Assembly (NCBI GenBank): GCA_913046125.1
Contig: CAJWRL010000046.1
Coordinates: 1-7,036, forward strand
Origin: an uncultured Gammaproteobacteria bacterium
GTDB lineage: Bacteria; Pseudomonadota; Gammaproteobacteria; GCA-002705445; GCA-002716945
Reading direction: 5' to 3'
Length of the DNA: 7,036 nucleotides
The notes beneath the pieces are model-generated. The model saw nothing but the letters and a program-made list of their open reading frames with translations. It was not told where the DNA came from and searched no databases. Position numbers and translations under genes: made by a program. Positions 1-6,761 of this stretch are shown in pieces. Numbering within the stretch: position 1 is the stretch's first letter; every line of letters starts with the position of its first letter.

Positions 1-2
1 CA

Positions 3-101
3 GAAGATATAATAAAAACTTCAAATATAATAAATTTAAATCTAATAATAAAAAGAGCTATACAAGAAATTCTAGACAAAAAAATAATTAGCAGTGTTTA
101 A
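3..101 (+). CDS. 3' end of an unidentified gene (partial, cut by left edge)
   Basis: An open frame enters from the left edge and runs 32 codons to a TAA at 99-101. The visible tail ends in RAIQEILDKKIISSV, which is basic, isoleucine-rich and probably helical. I do not recognise the family from so short a piece. Its stop lies 8 bases inside the next gene (GTG at 94), the kind of overlap seen between genes of one operon, which supports it being a real upstream neighbour of mltF. The stretch is very AT-rich, so a chance open frame of this length cannot be excluded. Confidence 0.35.
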   Translation, partial: EDIIKTSNIINLNLIIKRAIQEILDKKIISSV

Positions 102-1404
102 GATTCTTTTTAGATTACTTATAGCAATGGTTTTTTTTGCTAGTATCTATATTATCTACACGAATGCCACATATAGCTCGTATGAAAGTCTAAAAAGTAA
201 AAATGATATTTCTGTAAATTTTCAGAATTTACCCGAAATGATCATGCCATCGAGAGAGACTTCTACTGGATATCAATATGAGCTAATAAAAAAATATCTC
301 GAGACAATCGGTCAGAAGAACTTAATTACGGAAAATATCACATATGATATCAATGTTTACTATACGACATCTGTTTGTGCAAGTTGTGTAGTTATAAATG
401 AGGAGGATTTATTAATAATTTATAACGCAACAGGAAACGAAGGTAAGGATGTTGAGGTAATTCAGCCCTTTCAAAATATCAATTTAGAATATGACAGCTT
501 AGATACATTTGAAATAAACTACTCTAATAATTCAATTGATGAATTAATTTATAATATTGATAATAATTTAGTGACAAATTCAATAATAACTAGAAGTTCG
601 TATCTTTTTTACAAAAAATATTTCCCTAACTTACGTATTAAGACTAATCTAGGCAAAGTCATTTTGGTTTGGGATTTCCAAGGGGATGATGGCTCTATAT
701 TAGCCGACATAAATGCTTTCTTTGAGAAAGAAGATACTAAAGAATTCATAAGCGGTCTCAAAGACAAATACTATTCAAAAAATAGTATATCCTCATACAT
801 ATTTATTGGATCAAGGTTATTTATCTCAGATATGATAACAAAACTACCAAAATATGAATCATTGTTTAAGAAAGCATCCGAAGACAATAATTTAGATTGG
901 AAGTTGCTTGCATCTATCTCCTACCAAGAATCAAAGTGGAATAATGATGCTGTATCACCTACAGGAGTAAAAGGTGTAATGATGCTTACACAAAATACAG
1001 CAAAGATGTTAAATGTAAATCGGTTAAAACCAAATGAAAGTATAATCGGAGCAGCGCGTTATTTTAGCGCTCTACTAGAGAAGTATTCGGCATATAATGA
1101 TATTACAAGAACTAATCTTGCTCTGGCATCATACAATGCTGGCCCAAATCACATAAATGATATACTTTTGTTAGCTAAAAATAATGGTGACAATATAGAA
1201 AATTGGAATGTATTGAAAAGTTATTTATACAAGCTTAATCAAAAAAAGTACTACAAGAAAATGAAATACGGATATGCACGAGGCTGGGAAGCAGTGCAAT
1301 ATATTGAAAATGTCAAACAATATTATGATATAATCACGTTTTTAGATAATAAAGACAATGAGAGTGATAACGAATTATTTAATGAGGTTCCAAGTACGCT
1401 ATGA
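94..1404 (+). CDS. mltF: Membrane-bound lytic murein transglycosylase F (MltF-like)
   Basis: Lytic transglycosylase that cleaves the MurNAc-GlcNAc bond of peptidoglycan in the periplasm, leaving 1,6-anhydro ends. Residues 1-22 form a hydrophobic signal or anchor (FKILFRLLIAMVFFASIYII) with no lipobox cysteine. Residues about 35-235 are a divergent solute-binding-protein-like domain; GYQYELIKKYLETIG at 59-73 fits its usual first helix. Residues about 253-415 are the SLT domain: SYQESKW at 276-282 holds the probable catalytic Glu279, followed by SPTGVKGVMMLT (288-299), ASYNAGP (345-351) and the MltF-typical KKYYKKMKYGYARGWEAVQY (384-403). At 436 residues it is shorter than E. coli MltF (about 518), mainly in the N-terminal domain. 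The GTG start at 94 was chosen because it keeps basic residues before the hydrophobic core; an in-frame ATG at 127 would cut into it. No clear Shine-Dalgarno is visible. It overlaps the upstream tail by 8 bases and dapD by 4, so it is probably cotranscribed. Confidence 0.92.
   Translation: MFKILFRLLIAMVFFASIYIIYTNATYSSYESLKSKNDISVNFQNLPEMIMPSRETSTGYQYELIKKYLETIGQKNLITENITYDINVYYTTSVCASCVVINEEDLLIIYNATGNEGKDVEVIQPFQNINLEYDSLDTFEINYSNNSIDELIYNIDNNLVTNSIITRSSYLFYKKYFPNLRIKTNLGKVILVWDFQGDDGSILADINAFFEKEDTKEFISGLKDKYYSKNSISSYIFIGSRLFISDMITKLPKYESLFKKASEDNNLDWKLLASISYQESKWNNDAVSPTGVKGVMMLTQNTAKMLNVNRLKPNESIIGAARYFSALLEKYSAYNDITRTNLALASYNAGPNHINDILLLAKNNGDNIENWNVLKSYLYKLNQKKYYKKMKYGYARGWEAVQYIENVKQYYDIITFLDNKDNESDNELFNEVPSTL
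1401..1404 (+). promoter_or_regulatory. ATGA stop/start overlap coupling mltF and dapD
   Basis: The dapD ATG (1401-1403) shares bases with the mltF TGA (1402-1404). With only a distant GAGG at 1384-1387, reinitiation by ribosomes finishing mltF is a likely way for dapD to be translated. Confidence 0.6.
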
Positions 1405-2210
1405 CAAATGATAACTTAATAAATGATGCCTTTGATAATGGTATCAATGAGAATAACAGAGATGAAGTAAATAGCATAGTTAAAGAAATAATATCTGACC
1501 TAGACCTTGGTAAAGTGAGAGTTGCGAACTGTATAGATGGTAATTGGCAAATAAATGAACAAGCAAAGAAAGCTATACTTCTATCTTTTAGACTTAATCA
1601 AAATAAATGTATTGAGACAAACTATACTAAATTTTACGATAAAGTTGATTCTAAATTTTTACATACCACTGAAGACTACCTAAAAACAAATAATATTAGA
1701 ATAGTTCCTCAAGCAATAGCTAGATATGGATCTTTCATTGATAAAAATGTTGTACTGATGCCCTCTTTCGTAAACATTGGTGCATATGTTGGGGAGGGAA
1801 CCATGGTAGATACTTGGGCAACAGTTGGATCTTGTGCTCAAATAGGTTCCAATGTTCACTTATCTGGAGGAGTCGGGATAGGTGGTGTTCTTGAGCCACT
1901 TCAGGCCTCACCAACAATTATTGAGGATAACTGTTTTATTGGAGCTAGATCTGAAGTCGTAGAAGGTGTAATTGTTAGGAAGAACTCTGTTATTTCAATG
2001 GGTGTTTTCATAGGAAAAAGCACTAAAATATATGATAGGGAAACACAAACTATAACCTATGGTGAAGTCCCAGAGGGTTCTGTTGTAGTATCTGGTTCTC
2101 TACCCTCAAAAGATGGTACTTGTAATTTATATTGTGCAGTAATTGTTAAAAAAGTTGATGAAAAAACATTAAGCAAAGTTGGAATTAATGAAATTCTGAG
2201 AGAAGCTTAA
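1401..2210 (+). CDS. dapD: 2,3,4,5-tetrahydropyridine-2,6-dicarboxylate N-succinyltransferase
   Basis: Transfers succinyl from succinyl-CoA to tetrahydrodipicolinate in the succinylase branch of lysine and meso-diaminopimelate synthesis; cytoplasmic, trimeric in known members. Residues 1-100 are the alpha-helical N-terminal domain. Residues about 108-235 form a left-handed beta-helix of hexapeptide repeats (VLMPSFVNIGAYVGEGTMVD, then IEDNCFIGARSEVVEGVIV). Nearly invariant blocks are present: VDTWATVGSCAQIG (136-149), VHLSGGVGIGGVLEPLQA (152-169) and YCAVIVKKVD (244-253). Asp137 and Glu185 align with residues Asp141 and Glu189, reported as essential in the family. Length 269 is close to the 274 of E. 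coli, and the protein looks intact. The ATG overlaps the mltF stop as ATGA; a GAGG at 1384-1387 is rather far away, so translational coupling is likely. Its last 26 bases overlap the 3' end of the convergent ligA. Confidence 0.97.
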   Translation: MTNDNLINDAFDNGINENNRDEVNSIVKEIISDLDLGKVRVANCIDGNWQINEQAKKAILLSFRLNQNKCIETNYTKFYDKVDSKFLHTTEDYLKTNNIRIVPQAIARYGSFIDKNVVLMPSFVNIGAYVGEGTMVDTWATVGSCAQIGSNVHLSGGVGIGGVLEPLQASPTIIEDNCFIGARSEVVEGVIVRKNSVISMGVFIGKSTKIYDRETQTITYGEVPEGSVVVSGSLPSKDGTCNLYCAVIVKKVDEKTLSKVGINEILREA

Positions 2211-4188
2211 CAAGTTCATCTTTATAGATTATTTTAATACCATAACTCTGAGCTTTTTTTAGCTTGGTTCCAGGTTTCTCACCACAGATTAAAATATTGG
2301 TTTTCTTGGATAAAGTATTTGATATTTTGTATCCATTAGCTTCAAAAATATCTGATAGATCAGATCGCTTGTATTCATCAAAACTTCCTGTAATTACAAT
2401 ACTCAATTGTTTGATTGTACTCTTACTCTGATAGATTAGATCTATCCCTGATGAGATTAGATTATCAACATTAGATTTATAATACTTGTCTTTGAAGTAT
2501 GAGAGAATATTTTTTGCTACAATCGGCCCAATATCATGAATCTCAACTAAATGCTCATATTTACACTCTATCAGTTTACCAATAGATTTAAATTCTGATG
2601 CTAATGCTCTTGATGATGATTCTCCAACTTCTCTTATGCCCAATGCATATATAAACTTACTAAATGTTATTTTTTTTGACGCTTGTATTGACGAAAGATA
2701 GTTGTTAATTGACTTATCGCCTACTCTGTCAAGTTTATTAAAATCTTTGTCAGTCAATGTATATAAATCAGCACTTCTAGAGATTATTTTTTTTGATACT
2801 AACTCCTTAATAAGTTGATTTCCGATACCTTGGATGTTCATGGCTTTCCTAGAGATAAAATGAATAATTGATTGTTCAATTTGAGGGGCACAGTTTTTAT
2901 GATTAGTACATCTGTATGCAACTTGATCGTCAATTTTTTCTAACAAGCTACCACAGCTTGGACACTTTTTAGGTGGCTTGATCTTTCGTGTACTTTCTCT
3001 TTTAGTGAGCTCGACCCTATCGATATCAGGTATCACGTCACCTGCTCTTTTAACATACACATAGTCATTGATACGTATATCTTTAGTATTAATTTCGGAA
3101 AAATTATGCAAAGTTGCCCTCGCTACTCTAACACCGCCAATATTGACAGGACTGAGTTCTGCGACAGGTGTGATTGTGCCTGTTCTTCCAACTTGAAATG
3201 TGACATCCTTAATTTGTGATAGTGATTCTTGTGATTTAAATTTATATGCAATTGCCCATTTGGGAGACTTAGACGTAAAACCAAGGGATTTATAGTACTG
3301 AAAGTCATTTACGCGATAGACTAATCCATCAATCTCATAGGGTATATTATTTCGAAGATTATTCATTTCATCAAAATAAGAAAAACAATCATCTATATTC
3401 TTTAGAACTCGAGAATATTTATTTACTGGGAATCCTAGTTCATTAAAAAAAGAAAATAACTCGCTGTGACATCTATAATTTTTAAATATTTCTGGATCTG
3501 AAACCCCATGTATGAAAAGCCTTAATCGCCTCGAATTAGCAACAGATGGGTCAAGCTGCCTTATACTCCCTGAAGCTAGATTACGAGGATTTGAGTATTG
3601 TTTTTGTCCATTTTTTCTAAGTTCTTCGTTTATCATATTGAAATCATTTTTATCTATAAATATTTCTCCTCTGATAGAAAACTTCCTGGGTAAAGAAGTA
3701 TCATCAATTGATATTGGAAGGGATTTTACAGTTTTAACATTATTTGTAACATCTTCGCCTATATATCCATCGCCGCGTGTGGTGGCATTCAAATAGACTC
3801 CATTTTCATATGCAATATTTACAGCGAGACCATCAAACTTGGGCTCTGCAAATAGGTCTACAGAACTATTACTTTGATTTTCTTTAAGTTTATTATAAAA
3901 ATCAATAAAATCCTCTTGTGTAGCTGCATTTGATAGAGAGAGCATTGGTCTCTCATGTTCTCTTTTTTCAAAACTTTCTAATAGCTCGGAACCCACTCTC
4001 TGAGAGGGTGATATATTCAAAATCATGGATGGAAAATTTTTTTCTATTTCTTTGAGTTCATTATACAAGTCATCAAATTGATCATCAGTAATTTTCGGAG
4101 AATCATACGTATGATACAAAAGATTATGTTTATTGATTATCTCTATCAACTTGATATAGCGATCTTTAATATTTTTATCTTTTATCAT
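2185..4188 (-). CDS. ligA: NAD-dependent DNA ligase LigA
   Basis: Seals nicks in duplex DNA using NAD+ as the adenylate donor; needed for Okazaki fragment joining and repair. All domains are present in the usual order: Ia with the NMN-binding region (1-70, HNLLYHTYDSPKITDDQFDDLY), adenylation domain with active-site Lys117 in KFDG (117-120), TRGDGYIGEDVT (137-148) and EIDGLVYRVND (285-295), OB fold (about 325-400, with QVGRTGTITPVAELSPV), a Cys4 zinc finger (Cys409, Cys412, Cys427, Cys433), helix-hairpin-helix repeats (about 440-585) and a C-terminal BRCT domain (592-667). Length 667 is typical (E. coli 671). The ATG at 4188 gives the expected N-terminus but has no visible Shine-Dalgarno. It starts 22 bases after the smc stop on the same strand, so smc-ligA cotranscription is likely. 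The stop lies inside dapD, a tail-to-tail overlap of 26 bases. Confidence 0.97.
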   Translation of the reverse strand: MIKDKNIKDRYIKLIEIINKHNLLYHTYDSPKITDDQFDDLYNELKEIEKNFPSMILNISPSQRVGSELLESFEKREHERPMLSLSNAATQEDFIDFYNKLKENQSNSSVDLFAEPKFDGLAVNIAYENGVYLNATTRGDGYIGEDVTNNVKTVKSLPISIDDTSLPRKFSIRGEIFIDKNDFNMINEELRKNGQKQYSNPRNLASGSIRQLDPSVANSRRLRLFIHGVSDPEIFKNYRCHSELFSFFNELGFPVNKYSRVLKNIDDCFSYFDEMNNLRNNIPYEIDGLVYRVNDFQYYKSLGFTSKSPKWAIAYKFKSQESLSQIKDVTFQVGRTGTITPVAELSPVNIGGVRVARATLHNFSEINTKDIRINDYVYVKRAGDVIPDIDRVELTKRESTRKIKPPKKCPSCGSLLEKIDDQVAYRCTNHKNCAPQIEQSIIHFISRKAMNIQGIGNQLIKELVSKKIISRSADLYTLTDKDFNKLDRVGDKSINNYLSSIQASKKITFSKFIYALGIREVGESSSRALASEFKSIGKLIECKYEHLVEIHDIGPIVAKNILSYFKDKYYKSNVDNLISSGIDLIYQSKSTIKQLSIVITGSFDEYKRSDLSDIFEANGYKISNTLSKKTNILICGEKPGTKLKKAQSYGIKIIYKDELVKLLSEFH

Positions 4189-4210
4189 CTAAAAGTTATA
4201 AGAAGTGCAT

Positions 4211-5977
4211 TTAATTTGATGCCATCTCAAGAGCACTCTCAACATTCACTGATACTAGTTTAGAAACCCCCGCCTCTCTCATTGTCACACCTGATAATAC
4301 ATCAGCAATTTTCATTGTTGATTTGTTATGAGTTATGAAAATAAATTGTACTGTCTCAGACATTTCTTTTACGACATTACAAAAGCGCTCATTATTGGCC
4401 TCGTCTAATGGAGCATCTACCTCATCAAGAAGGCAAAATGGCGCAGGGTTAATTCGAAATATTGAAAAGACAAAAGCAATACCTGTCCCTGCCTTTTCAC
4501 CCCCAGATAAAAGATTAATATTTTTGACTAATTTTCCTGGTGGCTTAGCCATTATATTTACACCCGTGTTTAATAAATCATTATCCGTTAACTCTAAATA
4601 AGCCTTACCACCACCGAATATCTTCGGAAAGAAATATGATAAATTAGTATTGATAGAGTCAAATGTTTCTTTAAACTTACTTTTTGTTTCGATATCAATC
4701 TTTTTAATTGCGGATTCTAAAGTATTTACAGATTTAGTTAGATCTTCATACTGCTTATCAAGATATATTTTACGCTCTTCATGTTCTTTTAATTCGTCAA
4801 TCGCTGCTAGGTTGATAGCGCCTAGTTTTAAAATTTTTGACTTAATCTTTTCTAGTTCAAGTTCATCACTTTCAAGAGAGGCTGTATCATTACCTTTAAT
4901 AGCCTGCATTATAAGAGTTTTCTCAAATTCTGTATTTTCGAGTAAAGAGGACTTATTTGTTTTGATTTCTGTTATTTCTATATTGACAGCATTAATATCA
5001 GCACTTAGATTATTTTGCTTTAAAGACAGTTTTGCTAAATTCTCTTCATTATCTCTAATTTTATTATCTAAAGAAGTTATTTTATCCTGCACTAAAGTGA
5101 GTTTTTGATCTTTCTGTTTTTTTTGATTGATGAAACTATTTAGTTTTTCTTTTCCATCAAGTTTGATTGTGCCGCTGGAATTAGCCAGAAGCTCTTGTTT
5201 CTTAGAGGTTAGTACAACTATGTTTGCCTTTAGCCTATTAATATTTTCGACAGATGAAGATATTTGAGTGTCTAGAGTAGTAACTGACACATTAATAGAA
5301 TTTAATTTCTCTGACATCTCATTGTATTTCCAATTTAATTTGTCATAAGTTTGTTTAAGGTCAATTTTTTGTTTTTCAAGTTTATTTTTATGAGATTCAA
5401 AGCTTTTGAGATTAGTGTTATATTTTGCCAACATATCTTCACTATGAGCAATCTTGGCTTGATAGGTTTTGATATTTTTTTCAATATCTTGTATCTGTTG
5501 TGTTAGAGATTTATTATTTTCCTTAATTTTGATCATGATATCTTTAAATTTGTCTAGCAAGTTATTTAGGCTATTTAGAAATGATTTCCTTATATCATCC
5601 GGAAATTTATTAGAGTTTCTCTCATAATCAACCTTTAAATTTATGAGCTCCTTTTGATATGACTCAGAAATGTCTAATAACTCTGTCCCATCGTTACTTT
5701 CATCTGTTTTTGATGAGGATTCCGTTTGTTTATCAAGTCTTTTTTCGAGACTAGCGATATTTTCTAAATATGATTCAATTTTAGACTTTTCTAACTCTAT
5801 CTCTTTTTCTAATTCAATCTTATCAGATAAAAATTTATTATAATTGGACTGCCAGTTCTGCAATGAGAAAGATGATTCTTTGATATCTTGATTTATCTGA
5901 GTGATTTTATCAGAAAGTTGATCTTTCTCTTTTTGATAATTTTCAATAGACTTTTTACTTTGTATTTGTTTATCTTG
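4211..5977 (-). CDS. smc: Chromosome partition protein SMC, C-terminal part only (5' end lost at a junction)
   Basis: SMC ATPases organise and help segregate the chromosome. Only the last 588 residues are here. Counting from the TTG at 5863 (add 38 for the whole open stretch), residues 1-345 are charged coiled-coil arm, LGAINLAAIDEL is at 347-358, FGGGKAYLEL at 416-425, the ABC signature LSGGEKAGTG at 452-461, Walker B FCLLDEVDAPLD at 476-487, and the His switch in ITHNKSTM at 510-517. The N-terminal head with Walker A, the N-terminal arm and a recognisable hinge are missing. The coiled-coil frame continues past 5863 and stops at an in-frame TAA (5978-5980), exactly where phage-like gp59 sequence begins. 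TTG 5863 is therefore not a credible native start. Bacterial SMCs are about 1150-1200 residues, so roughly half is gone. The signature helix reads KAGTG where KALTA is usual. ligA follows after 22 bases. Confidence 0.93.
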   Translation of the reverse strand, partial: QDKQIQSKKSIENYQKEKDQLSDKITQINQDIKESSFSLQNWQSNYNKFLSDKIELEKEIELEKSKIESYLENIASLEKRLDKQTESSSKTDESNDGTELLDISESYQKELINLKVDYERNSNKFPDDIRKSFLNSLNNLLDKFKDIMIKIKENNKSLTQQIQDIEKNIKTYQAKIAHSEDMLAKYNTNLKSFESHKNKLEKQKIDLKQTYDKLNWKYNEMSEKLNSINVSVTTLDTQISSSVENINRLKANIVVLTSKKQELLANSSGTIKLDGKEKLNSFINQKKQKDQKLTLVQDKITSLDNKIRDNEENLAKLSLKQNNLSADINAVNIEITEIKTNKSSLLENTEFEKTLIMQAIKGNDTASLESDELELEKIKSKILKLGAINLAAIDELKEHEERKIYLDKQYEDLTKSVNTLESAIKKIDIETKSKFKETFDSINTNLSYFFPKIFGGGKAYLELTDNDLLNTGVNIMAKPPGKLVKNINLLSGGEKAGTGIAFVFSIFRINPAPFCLLDEVDAPLDEANNERFCNVVKEMSETVQFIFITHNKSTMKIADVLSGVTMREAGVSKLVSVNVESALEMASN

Positions 5978-6489
5978 TTATGTACATCAGGATATACAAC
6001 CTTCTCTTGTATTAGTCTCTCCCAGTCTTTTGTGAATCCGATTATCTCGTCCATGATACAAAGTGTCTCTAAACTTATCTCACTTCCTAGATATGCTTTT
6101 AATAGTCTAGGGTGTTGTCCTTTGTTTACCTTAAGTAAAGTATCGATCTTATACTTTCTTATTTGATCCGATACTTCTGTCTCAAACATATAAGTTAGTT
6201 TTTGGTGTCTCTTCTTCCACTCCCTGTAGCGTTTGTCACACTCATTCTCTAGAAGTTCACCAGCCCATAGATCATACACAGATAGATTTGCAATGTAGAA
6301 ATCTTGTAGGTCTTGTTTATACTTCTTATAGAGTTTACCAAAATGATACTTATCTTTTCGTTTGAGGAAAGAGTTTATATCTGCTTTAACCTTACCGTTG
6401 TATCTGACAAAGTTATAGTCCTTAGAATAGAAGTGTAGCTTTATACCAAGATAAAGTGTGTATGCATCATATCCTTCACGACTTGTCAT
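5893..6489 (-). CDS. 59: Phage DNA helicase loader, T4 gp59-like (3' end cut by the junction)
   Basis: T4 gp59 binds replication forks, removes or displaces gp32 single-strand binding protein and loads the gp41 replicative helicase. The N-terminal part matches my memory of T4 gp59: YDAYTLYLGIKLHF (7-20) with T4 YKLYLMIKQHM, then VRYNGKV (28-34) and KRKDKYHFGKLYKKYK (43-58) with T4 KRRDKYFFQKLSEKYK. The C-terminal all-helical half follows, with SEISLETLCIMDEI at 136-149. Homology ends around residue 170-177; residues after that (VKSLLKIIKKRKINFLIKSLR) are an out-of-frame reading of smc, so the true phage coding sequence in this window ends near 5960-5980. T4 gp59 is 217 residues, so about 40 are missing. 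The ATG overlaps the preceding stop as TAATG, implying coupled translation; no strong Shine-Dalgarno is seen. Confidence 0.82.
   Translation of the reverse strand: MTSREGYDAYTLYLGIKLHFYSKDYNFVRYNGKVKADINSFLKRKDKYHFGKLYKKYKQDLQDFYIANLSVYDLWAGELLENECDKRYREWKKRHQKLTYMFETEVSDQIRKYKIDTLLKVNKGQHPRLLKAYLGSEISLETLCIMDEIIGFTKDWERLIQEKVVYPDVHNKINKYKVKSLLKIIKKRKINFLIKSLR
5956..5985. other. Junction between bacterial smc and T4-like phage gene 59
   Basis: Reading the minus strand, gp59-like protein sequence is recognisable through about VVYPDVHNKINKYK (ending near 5959), while the smc coiled-coil frame can begin no further upstream than 5977 because of the TAA at 5978-5980. The two frames differ, so this is a break between two genes and not a fusion. 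The overlapping interval is AT-rich (AACAAGATAAACAAATAC on the minus strand) and could belong to either side, consistent with joining at a short region of similarity. No terminal inverted repeats, target duplication, tRNA or integrase gene is visible beside it. Confidence 0.8.
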
Positions 6490-6761
6490 TACTTAACTAA
6501 CTGTATACCAGTAGTTGCTTCAGTATGAGCTTTCTTTACCCCTTCGTTAGTTGGGATAACATACACAACATTTAAAAATGTAACACTCTCAGGATTCTCT
6601 TCTCCTGTAACTGCAACACCATGTGCAAATCCCATACCCTTTTCTGTTTGAACAACCATTCGTGGTTTATTAAGAACCACAGTTGCATCTTCGAATGATT
6701 CGAGTACACCAACATACTCTCCACTAATTGTAACTACCGTTACGATATCACCTTTTTCCAT
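6489..6761 (-). CDS. Small conserved phage protein between genes 33 and 59, possible Sm-like beta barrel
   Basis: A 90-residue protein with no assigned function that I can name. It opens with KGDIVTVVTISGEYVGVLESFEDATVVLNKPRMVV (3-37), a run of short beta strands with the GD-V-T-SGEYVG pattern expected of an Sm/LSm-like barrel, followed by GMGFAHGVAVTGEENPESVTF (42-62) and a C-terminal strand and helix (VVYVIPTNEGVKKAHTEAT). From memory, small proteins of this type occur near gene 59 in T4-like phages of marine bacteria; this is recollection, not a search. It has no signal peptide, membrane segment or cysteine. Start and stop overlap both neighbours by one base (TAATG), so it is the middle gene of a tightly coupled trio. 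The fold assignment is an inference from sequence pattern only. Confidence 0.78.
   Translation of the reverse strand: MEKGDIVTVVTISGEYVGVLESFEDATVVLNKPRMVVQTEKGMGFAHGVAVTGEENPESVTFLNVVYVIPTNEGVKKAHTEATTGIQLVK

Noticed and set aside
2240..2270. Possible bidirectional terminator around the AGCTTTTTTTAGCTT sequence near the dapD/ligA ends.
   Set aside because: The stem would be only four base pairs and it lies inside the conserved BRCT coding region of ligA.
3512..3796. A 94-codon plus-strand open frame.
   Set aside because: It is antisense to the conserved adenylation domain of ligA and has no motif of its own.
4335..4601. An 88-codon plus-strand open frame.
   Set aside because: It is antisense to the highly conserved SMC head, including the signature and Walker B motifs.
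4650..5108. A 152-codon open frame on the plus strand, Ser/Leu-rich, resembling a membrane protein.
   Set aside because: It lies wholly antisense to the smc coiled-coil region, and its Ser/Leu/Ile richness is what the complement of Glu/Lys/Asp codons gives. No family motif is visible.
5893..5958. C-terminal 21 residues of the gp59-like reading frame (VKSLLKIIKKRKINFLIKSLR).
   Set aside because: They come from smc DNA read in the wrong frame, so they are not a native gp59 tail.
5888..6166. A 92-codon hydrophobic plus-strand open frame crossing the junction.
   Set aside because: It is antisense to both gp59 and the smc arm; its hydrophobic run is the complement of Lys/Asn-rich codons and it spans a join of unrelated DNA.
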